A stretch of 5,710 nucleotides of DNA from CALLVY01 sp937899855 (GTDB lineage Bacteria; Bacteroidota; Bacteroidia; Chitinophagales; Saprospiraceae). The stretch is from contig JBCBQC010000183.1 of the NCBI GenBank assembly GCA_039820405.1, forward strand, positions 1 to 5,710, written 5' to 3'. Made by a program: the position numbers and the translations under genes. How positions within the stretch are numbered: the stretch's first letter is position 1; each line of letters opens with the position of its first letter. The notes beneath the pieces were generated by a model. The model was given only the letters and a program-made list of their open reading frames with translations, searched no databases and was not told the origin of the DNA. Shown piece by piece: positions 1 through 4,818 of this stretch.

Positions 1-33
1 ATCCTGATTTAGATTGACTCTTTCGGTGCATTT

Positions 34-52
34 TTGACCATTTTGTGGTCAA
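34..52. repeat. Inverted repeat TTGACCA-N5-TGGTCAA
   Basis: This is a perfect 7-bp inverted repeat (34-40 and 46-52) around a 5-nt TTTTG centre. As RNA it could form a modest hairpin with three GC pairs. On the plus strand it is followed by CCTATTTT, which is weakly terminator-like. As DNA it has the shape of a site for a dimeric regulator. The sequence does not decide between these. Confidence 0.45.
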
Positions 53-97
53 CCTATTTTAGGACAAGACAGGGCGTGGTGAACGGTCATGCCTTGA

Positions 98-112
98 GGG
101 TGGGTCCCACCC
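98..112. repeat. GC-rich inverted repeat GGGTGGG-T-CCCACCC
   Basis: This is a perfect 7-bp inverted repeat with a single central base. As RNA it would fold as a GC-rich stem of about 5 bp with a 5-nt loop, and the outer CCT/AGG at 92-94 and 114-116 could lengthen it imperfectly. Neither strand has a T-run right after it, so it is not a standard intrinsic terminator for the acetyltransferase gene. Confidence 0.4.
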
Positions 113-186
113 CAGGGGGAAAATTGCGTCTGTGCACGATTTATCGCATACAATTTATTTTTATGTTTTGTCTCGAATCCCCACTG

Positions 187-759
187 TTATTCTTTCTCTT
201 GCCCTTGCCATTTTGACTTTACCCAACGGCACATCCGTACCTCATCCGCATAGTGATCGGCCGATAGCTTGATTGCCCCCCGGTGTACGCCCTCCTCCAC
301 AAACCCCGCCTTCCGATAGAGCTGCCGCGCCACTGCGTGATCGGCAAACACGCCCAGGCAGACCTTTTCGATGATCGGGTGCTGGGTCGCCCACTCCAAC
401 AGGGCGGTGAGCAGCACCTTACCCAAGCCCTGTCCCCGAAAATCGGGAATGATCCCCATCCCAAATTCTCCACAGTGTTGATTGCGCAGTTTGTGGTGGC
501 CCATAAAATCCAGGGTCCCCACAATTTGCTCTTCGCTCGTAGCCACTAGGATGAGGCCACCGCGTGCTTCGGTGTACTGTTGGATGCGTCGCCCCTGATC
601 TTCGACCGAGCGGTCCAGCTCCGCTGGGGTCGTGAGGGTATAGGTACTGCTGCGGATAATTTGCTCGATGGCAACCAGCAGCGCGGCGGCATCGAGGGGG
701 CTGGCCTGACGGAGAAAAATGGAACGGCCATCCTTGAGGCGGTGGTGTTGGTTCAGCAT
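187..759 (-). CDS. GNAT-family N-acetyltransferase
   Basis: The 190-aa product is a single-domain Gcn5-related acetyltransferase, expected to move the acetyl group of acetyl-CoA to an amine in the cytoplasm. The acetyl-CoA pyrophosphate loop is clear: GMGIIPDFRGQGLG at residues 100-113 carries the R-x-x-G-x-G signature (R108, G111, G113). A motif-B helix follows (VFADHAVARQLYRKAGFVEEG, starting near 137), with Y148 at the usual general-acid tyrosine position. The N-terminal half has the usual beta1-alpha1-alpha2 arrangement (SIFLRQASPLDA near 13). The acceptor cannot be read; the sequence is nearest in style to RimJ/RimL- or PhnO-like broad acetyltransferases. The start at 759 is the only ATG in this frame after the end of psuG and sits just before the domain begins. 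The frame stays open far upstream, but that part is a shadow of psuG. The gene shares psuG's strand, 200 bp downstream, so co-transcription is possible but unproven. Confidence 0.9.
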   Translation of the reverse strand: MLNQHHRLKDGRSIFLRQASPLDAAALLVAIEQIIRSSTYTLTTPAELDRSVEDQGRRIQQYTEARGGLILVATSEEQIVGTLDFMGHHKLRNQHCGEFGMGIIPDFRGQGLGKVLLTALLEWATQHPIIEKVCLGVFADHAVARQLYRKAGFVEEGVHRGAIKLSADHYADEVRMCRWVKSKWQGQEKE

Positions 760-959
760 TTTCAAAGATAAAAAGTGTGTCCGAAAAGTCAGGGGGAATG
801 CGGTATTTTGGGCATAAAAATGAAGCAGCGAAAAGGGTTCCCAAGTTGGGCTCTTCCGTTGCCTGGGTTTGGTCGATCTACAGCCTGGGCGAATCTGACT
901 TTTTGATGCCACACTAAGCGGAAGTGCTGCTGAGAGGGCCGTCACTTTGACTGGTGCGT
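760..959. other. Intergenic spacer, psuG to acetyltransferase
   Basis: This 200-bp spacer separates two minus-strand genes. I see no terminator: only 4-bp stems without T-runs follow the psuG stop. A minus-strand TATCTTTG (763-770) matches the Bacteroidota -7 element TAnnTTTG exactly. It lies only three bases from the acetyltransferase ATG, and no TTG is at the right distance upstream. One minus-strand frame has no stop across the whole spacer. Confidence 0.5.
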
Positions 960-1886
960 TTAGGGTAGGAAAAACGCTCGCGCGATTTGTGCGGCCAGCC
1001 GGGCATTGTGGTAGACCAACTGGATGTTGGCGGCCAGGCTGTTTCCCTCGGTAAGGGCCTCCACGCGGGCCAATAGGAAGGGGGTAAGCGCCTTTCCGCG
1101 AATGTTCTGCTGCTCCGCTTCCCGCAGGGCTTGGTCGATCACGGCCTCGATGGCGCCAGGCTCCATGGAATAAGCCTCGGGGATGGGGTTGGCAATGAGG
1201 GCTCCCCCCCGAAGTCCCAGGTCCCACTTTACGCGTAGGATCTTCGCAATCTCCGCGGCTTCCTCGGCCCGGTAATCGACGCCCAGGCCGCTGTGTCGGG
1301 TGTAAAAGGCGGGAAATTCGTCGCTCCCAAAGGCGATGACCGGCACCCCGTGGGTTTCGAGGTATTCCAAGGTGCGCTCCAGGTCCAGAATCGACTTGGC
1401 CCCCGCACAGACTACGGCCACCGAGGTCTGCGCCAGCTCCTGCAGATCGGCCGAAATGTCGAGGGAATCCTGCCCCCCCCGGTGGACCCCCCCGATGCCC
1501 CCCGTGGCGAAGAAGGGGATGCCCGCCCACTGCGCCACGATCATCGTGGCGGCCACGGTGGTGGCCCCGGCTTGCCGACTGGCGAGGAGCAGGGGCAAAT
1601 CCCGTCGACTGCATTTTTGTACCGCCGTTCCGGCTTTTCCCAATCCTTCTAATTCCTCGCTTTGGAGGCCCACTTTGATGCGTCCGTCCAGTAGGGCAAT
1701 GGTGGCGGGCGTCGCTCCTTCCGCCCGAACGATGGCCTCCAGGGCCCGGGCCGTTTCCACATTCTGGGGATAAGGCATCCCGTGGGTGATGATGGTGGAT
1801 TCGAGGGCGACGATGGGGGCTTTCTGCCGGAGGGCTTCGGCCACTTCGGGGTGAACGTCGAGGTACTTATTTAGGGCTAAGTTCAT
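960..1886 (-). CDS. psuG: Pseudouridine-5'-phosphate glycosidase PsuG
   Basis: The enzyme breaks the C-C glycosidic bond of pseudouridine 5'-phosphate to give uracil and ribose 5-phosphate, the second step of pseudouridine breakdown, in the cytoplasm. The 308-aa length matches the family (E. coli about 312 aa). Family blocks are ALESTIITHGMPYPQN (27-42), VQKCSRRDL (89-97), ATGGIGGVHRG (127-137), DISADL (143-148), CAGAKSILDL (160-169) and PVIAFGSDEFPAFYT (182-196). E29, K91, D147 and K164 correspond, at a constant offset of -2, to E31, K93, D149 and the Schiff-base lysine K166 that I recall for E. coli PsuG. The enzyme therefore looks catalytically complete. The start at 1886 gives the usual short N-terminus before the first block. 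PsuK, the kinase that makes the substrate, is not in the window. The coding strand has several long G-tracts over the glycine-rich active-site region. The gene is divergent from the BtpA-family gene. Confidence 0.97.
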   Translation of the reverse strand: MNLALNKYLDVHPEVAEALRQKAPIVALESTIITHGMPYPQNVETARALEAIVRAEGATPATIALLDGRIKVGLQSEELEGLGKAGTAVQKCSRRDLPLLLASRQAGATTVAATMIVAQWAGIPFFATGGIGGVHRGGQDSLDISADLQELAQTSVAVVCAGAKSILDLERTLEYLETHGVPVIAFGSDEFPAFYTRHSGLGVDYRAEEAAEIAKILRVKWDLGLRGGALIANPIPEAYSMEPGAIEAVIDQALREAEQQNIRGKALTPFLLARVEALTEGNSLAANIQLVYHNARLAAQIARAFFLP

Positions 1887-1896
1887 GGCGTGTTTA

Positions 1897-1927
1897 TTGG
1901 TGGAATAAGCGCAATATTGTACATTGA
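1897..1927 (+). promoter_or_regulatory. Possible weak promoter of the BtpA-family gene
   Basis: TTG at 1897-1899 is followed after 20 bp by TACATTGA at 1920-1927. That is four of the six fixed bases of the Bacteroidota -33/-7 pattern TTG-N17-23-TAnnTTTG, 15 bp before the ATG. The match is weak. A palindrome, CAATATTG (1912-1919), lies between the two elements. The whole divergent region is only 56 bp, so the psuG promoter must also lie in it or inside the neighbouring gene. Confidence 0.2.
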
Positions 1928-1942
1928 AGCAGCAAACGGTTT

Positions 1943-2770
1943 ATGCCTACAAAATTTGAAAAAATATTTGCTTCCTCCAAGCCCATCATCGGCGTAATTC
2001 ACGTTCCGGCCCTACCGGGGACGCCCAATCACGTGGGATCCGTCGCGGCGCTGGAAGATCGCGTGGTCGTGGAAGCTGATTGCTACCTAAAAGCTGGGAT
2101 TGATGCGTTGATTGTGGAAAACATGCACGACGTGCCCTACCTGCCGCGGGAGGTGGGGCCGGAGATTACGGCGATGATGACCCGGCTGGCCCGTACGGTC
2201 AAATCCCGTACGGCACTCCCCGTGGGTATCCAAATTTTGGCGGGCGCCAATCGGGCAGCCCTGGCCGTTGCCCAGGCGGCCGAGCTGGAATTCATTCGGG
2301 CCGAAGGTTTTGTTTTTGGTCACCTGGCGGACGAGGGCTGGCTCAACGCGGATGCGGGGTCACTCCTGCGCTACCGCAAAAGCATCGGCGCCGAGTCGAT
2401 CGCCATTTTTACCGACATCAAAAAGAAGCACAGCGCTCACGCCATGAGTGCGGACGTCAGCCTGCGGGAAACCGCCGAGGCGGCCGCCTTTTTTCAGAGC
2501 GATGGCCTGATCGTGACGGGGCCCGCTACGGGCCAACCCGCCGCTACGAATGATCTATCGGACCTATACGCTCACCTTTCCCTCCCCGTCCTAGTGGGCT
2601 CGGGCGTTAATCTGCAAAACGTTGGGGACTACCTGCTCCACAGCGATGCTCTGATCGTCGGATCGTGGTTTAAGCGGGAGGGACACTGGGCCAATTCACT
2701 CGACTACGATCGGGTGGCCACATTTATGACGCGAGTCCGCCAGTGGCGTGCTCGGGAGGGGCAACGGTAA
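1943..2770 (+). CDS. BtpA/SgcQ-family TIM-barrel protein
   Basis: The 275-aa product is a full-length member of the BtpA family (Pfam BtpA, PF03437), predicted to be a soluble (beta/alpha)8 barrel. Family marks are GVIHVPALPGTP (17-28), the IVENMHDVPYLP block (57-68), PVGIQILAGAN (93-103), FTDIKKKHSAH (156-166), GLIVTGPATG (188-197) and a C-terminal phosphate-loop-like VGSGVN (218-223). These are followed by DALIVGSWFKREGHW (235-249). BtpA was named in the cyanobacterium Synechocystis for a role in photosystem I build-up. SgcQ of the E. coli sgc cluster is a homologue of uncertain activity. A photosystem role is most unlikely beside a Bacteroidota-type outer-membrane gene. The divergent psuG suggests a role in nucleoside, base or sugar-phosphate turnover, but that is inference. 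There is no Shine-Dalgarno sequence before the ATG. The beta-barrel gene begins 34 bp after its stop. Confidence 0.92.
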   Translation: MPTKFEKIFASSKPIIGVIHVPALPGTPNHVGSVAALEDRVVVEADCYLKAGIDALIVENMHDVPYLPREVGPEITAMMTRLARTVKSRTALPVGIQILAGANRAALAVAQAAELEFIRAEGFVFGHLADEGWLNADAGSLLRYRKSIGAESIAIFTDIKKKHSAHAMSADVSLRETAEAAAFFQSDGLIVTGPATGQPAATNDLSDLYAHLSLPVLVGSGVNLQNVGDYLLHSDALIVGSWFKREGHWANSLDYDRVATFMTRVRQWRAREGQR

Positions 2771-2804
2771 ACGTGGCCGCTGCGTTTTAACAAAAACCAA
2801 AACT

Positions 2805-3485
2805 ATGATTCGATCAAGTTACCTTACCCTATTGTTGCTCTTTCTTTTCAGCCTCAGCGCCCTGGCCCAAAGCCGGTCCCGTCGCAAAAAGAGCCGCGAC
2901 GAGAGTCGCTTCTCCGCCAGCGTCCTGGCCGGTGCCTACCTCAGCCAACTCGATGGCGATCTGTACGTGGGTTTTGATAAGCCGAGCCTCAGCGTCGGCG
3001 TAAGGGGCACGGCCGAACTGGCCCCGCACTGGGACTTTGACTTTGAACTCAACTACCAGCAAAAAGGCAGTCGCTTTGAGGAACGGCTCAATGGTCCCAA
3101 GGATCGGCTCATCCACCTCGATTATATGGAGGTCCCCTTTTTCCTACGCCACTACCCCGGGCGGCGCGACCGGGGCCTGAGCTTGGCCATTGGGCTGGCC
3201 TACGCGCGCCGCATCGGCAGCCGTATTGAAGATACGGCGGAAACCAATCTGATCGCCTACAACGAAATCGTATCGGATTTTCGAAGCAACGAATTGAGCA
3301 TCATCCCGGACATTTCCTACCGCATCAATCCTCACCTCAGTTTTGGGGTCCGCTATTCTTACGCCCTAACCCGCTTTTACGACAACCCGGAAGGCTACCG
3401 CCCCGAGTCCACGGGATTTTTTGTGGAGGAGATTACCCTGCTCCGCAACTACCTGTTTGGCATCTACGGTGCTTATACGCTGTAG
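2805..3485 (+). CDS. PorT-like outer-membrane beta-barrel protein
   Basis: This 226-aa secreted protein has a clean type-I signal peptide: R3, a hydrophobic core at about 6-18, then SALA, with probable cleavage after A21. The rest is rich in alternating beta-strands. LNYQQKGSR (82-90) followed by LDYMEVPFFLRHY (105-117) is the hallmark of the PorT/OMP_b-brl_2 family (PF13568), probably an 8-stranded barrel in the outer membrane. PorT itself serves type IX secretion, but most family members have no known function, so I do not call this one PorT. A very basic stretch, QSRSRRKKSRDESR (22-35), follows the signal peptide. I chose the ATG at 2805 over the one at 2748 because it starts the signal peptide directly, avoids a 22-bp overlap with the upstream gene and has an A-rich leader. 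With a 34-bp gap to the BtpA-family gene, the two may share a transcript. It converges on the aminotransferase-fold gene with a 20-bp gap and no visible terminator. Confidence 0.88.
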   Translation: MIRSSYLTLLLLFLFSLSALAQSRSRRKKSRDESRFSASVLAGAYLSQLDGDLYVGFDKPSLSVGVRGTAELAPHWDFDFELNYQQKGSRFEERLNGPKDRLIHLDYMEVPFFLRHYPGRRDRGLSLAIGLAYARRIGSRIEDTAETNLIAYNEIVSDFRSNELSIIPDISYRINPHLSFGVRYSYALTRFYDNPEGYRPESTGFFVEEITLLRNYLFGIYGAYTL

Positions 3486-3505
3486 GCCCGACCCTAGCCC
3501 TGCTT

Positions 3506-4708
3506 TTAACTCCTTTCCTTACGGAGCCCCGTCAGTGCTTCGGCCAGTCGGTCGATTTCGGCCTCGGTGTTGTAGTAGTGCACCGAAGCCCGGTTGACGC
3601 TCCGCATGCCCCGTTGGTCCATATCGATGAGGGTAAAGGGCCGGTCCGATACCGAGGTATTGATTCCCCGCTCCAACAAATATTGCTGTACCCGCACCGG
3701 ATCGTGGTCCTGGTAGCGGAAAGAGACGATGCCACACTTTTGCTTCCCCAGGTCCAGGACTTGGATGCCCGGTACTTCGGCGAGCTGGGTGCGGGTGTAC
3801 TGCGCCAGTAGCTGAATGCGTTGCCAGCTGCGGTCCATCCCTACTTCCATGGCGTAGGCGATGGATTCGGAGAGGCCGAGGCGCAGGGCCTTATTGCTCT
3901 CCCAGTTTTCGAACCGTTGGGCGCCCGGATGGATTTCGTAAGCGTCGGTATCTAGCCAGTTGGCGGAGTGCTGGTCGAGGTAGGGGGGACTGAGTTGGTC
4001 TAGGCGCTTTTTTTGTACGTAAAGGAATCCCGTGCCGCGTGGCCCGCGGAGGTATTTGCGACCGGTGGCGGTGAGGATGGAGCACTTTAGCTTTTTAACA
4101 TCCATGGGTAATTGTCCGATCGACTGGCAACTGTCCAGCAGGTACCAGAGGCCGTGGCGTTCCGCAATGTCGCCAATGGCTTCGGCGGGTTGAACGAGCC
4201 CGCTGTTGGTGGGGATGTGGGTAATGGCCAGCAAGCGCACGGCGGGTCTCAATTGTGCTTCCAGCGCCGCTAGGTCCACACTGCCTTCGGCGTCGGTGGG
4301 AATCAATTCGATTTCAATCCCCTTTTCCTCTTTGGCTTTGAGGTAGTTGATGAAATTGGAACCGTACTCGGTTTTGGTGGTCAGCACCACGTCGCCCTTT
4401 TGGAGGGGCAGCGAGCTAAAGGCCAGGTTCCAGGCGATGGTGGCATTTTCTACCAGCGCGATCTCTTCCCGTTCGGCATTGAGGAATCGGGCGGTGTGTT
4501 GGTAGGTTTGCTGGAGGTCCGGGGCGTGGCGCGCCGATAGTTCGTAGGCACCGTAAAGCGCTTCCTCCCGGAGGTATTTCAGGACGCGATCGCGCACCCG
4601 GTCGGGAGGGAGGGCCGCTCCGGCATTGTTGAGGTGAACGACGTGCTGCGTCCCCTCGGTCTGCTGTCGGAACGCTTCGATTTCAGCGGCGGAGAAAGCC
4701 TGGCTCAT
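3506..4708 (-). CDS. Class-V aminotransferase-fold PLP enzyme
   Basis: The 400-aa product is a fold-type-I PLP enzyme of the class-V group (PF00266), whose members include cysteine desulfurases, isopenicillin-N epimerase-like enzymes and lyases. The PLP site is complete: TEYGSNF (113-119) in the cofactor-binding half, H164 in THIPTNSG, D192 (pyridine-nitrogen partner) in LLDSCQSIGQLP, and K218 as Schiff-base lysine in TATGRKYLRGPRGTGFLY (213-230). R373, in NRASVHYYNTEAEID, fits the usual substrate-carboxylate arginine. The mobile loop that carries the catalytic cysteine in SufS/IscS-type desulfurases has no cysteine here (region 350-378), so a desulfurase is unlikely. An isopenicillin-N-epimerase-like or C-S lyase-type activity (such as EgtE in ergothioneine synthesis) is possible, but no pathway partner is nearby. 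It is cytoplasmic, with no signal peptide. The start at 4708 fits the family N-terminus (HLNNAGAALPP at 25-35). It is divergent from the coiled-coil gene. Confidence 0.92.
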   Translation of the reverse strand: MSQAFSAAEIEAFRQQTEGTQHVVHLNNAGAALPPDRVRDRVLKYLREEALYGAYELSARHAPDLQQTYQHTARFLNAEREEIALVENATIAWNLAFSSLPLQKGDVVLTTKTEYGSNFINYLKAKEEKGIEIELIPTDAEGSVDLAALEAQLRPAVRLLAITHIPTNSGLVQPAEAIGDIAERHGLWYLLDSCQSIGQLPMDVKKLKCSILTATGRKYLRGPRGTGFLYVQKKRLDQLSPPYLDQHSANWLDTDAYEIHPGAQRFENWESNKALRLGLSESIAYAMEVGMDRSWQRIQLLAQYTRTQLAEVPGIQVLDLGKQKCGIVSFRYQDHDPVRVQQYLLERGINTSVSDRPFTLIDMDQRGMRSVNRASVHYYNTEAEIDRLAEALTGLRKERS

Positions 4709-4759
4709 GGTGGGTAGATTTGGTGGAAAGCTGTAAAGTAGTGAAAAAAAGTTTAATTT

Positions 4760-4787
4760 AGAATTTACGACCGGGGATTAGAATCAA
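4760..4787 (-). promoter_or_regulatory. Candidate promoter of the class-V PLP enzyme gene
   Basis: Read on the minus strand, TTG (4785-4787) is followed after 17 bp by TAAATTCT (4760-4767). This has the layout of the Bacteroidota TTG/TAnnTTTG promoter but only four of the six fixed -7 bases. It would give a leader of roughly 45 nt. It lies in the AT-rich part of a 110-bp divergent region, where a promoter is expected. No convincing matching element was found for the plus-strand coiled-coil gene. Confidence 0.28.
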
Positions 4788-4795
4788 GTCTTGGT

Positions 4796-4805
4796 ACCGA
4801 TCGGT
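4796..4805. repeat. Perfect 10-bp palindrome ACCGATCGGT
   Basis: This palindrome is centred in the divergent region and ends 13 bp before the ATG of the coiled-coil gene, where an operator could sit. It contains the CGATCG hexamer that is frequent in this window, so it may simply reflect that bias. The outer flanks do not extend the symmetry. Confidence 0.3.
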
Positions 4806-4818
4806 TAAGATCATTTCG

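Larger units (their letters stand above)
1..186. other. Non-coding left flank with two inverted repeats
   Basis: No convincing gene is seen here. The only open frame of note (34-216, plus) encodes a low-complexity peptide that runs over the 3' end of the acetyltransferase gene and looks spurious. The region is more AT-rich than the genes, especially 140-180. It holds two perfect inverted repeats (34-52 and 98-112) and a small CCTA/TAGG hairpin at 53-63. It lies downstream of the minus-strand acetyltransferase, but no GC hairpin followed by a T-run on the minus strand marks a clear terminator. It may also hold control or 3' sequences of a gene outside the window. Confidence 0.6.

Noticed and set aside
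162..169. TATGTTTT as a plus-strand -7 promoter element
   Set aside because: No plus-strand gene follows it, and no suitably spaced TTG is present.
165..186. tRNA-like T-loop sequence TCGAATCCCC
   Set aside because: The five bases before the loop do not pair with the following CCCC, and no anticodon or acceptor arm is present.
34..216. Plus-strand 60-codon open frame in the left flank
   Set aside because: The residues are low-complexity, there is no family resemblance, and it overlaps the 3' end of the acetyltransferase gene on the opposite strand.
763..770. Exact TAnnTTTG match (TATCTTTG) as promoter of the acetyltransferase gene
   Set aside because: It is three bases from the ATG, so transcription would begin inside the gene, and no TTG lies 17-23 bp upstream.
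2748..2804. Upstream ATG at 2748 as start of the beta-barrel gene
   Set aside because: It would put a polar 19-residue extension before a clear signal peptide and overlap the preceding gene.
3486..3505. Bidirectional terminator between the convergent genes
   Set aside because: The 20-bp gap and its edges contain no stable hairpin with flanking T-runs.
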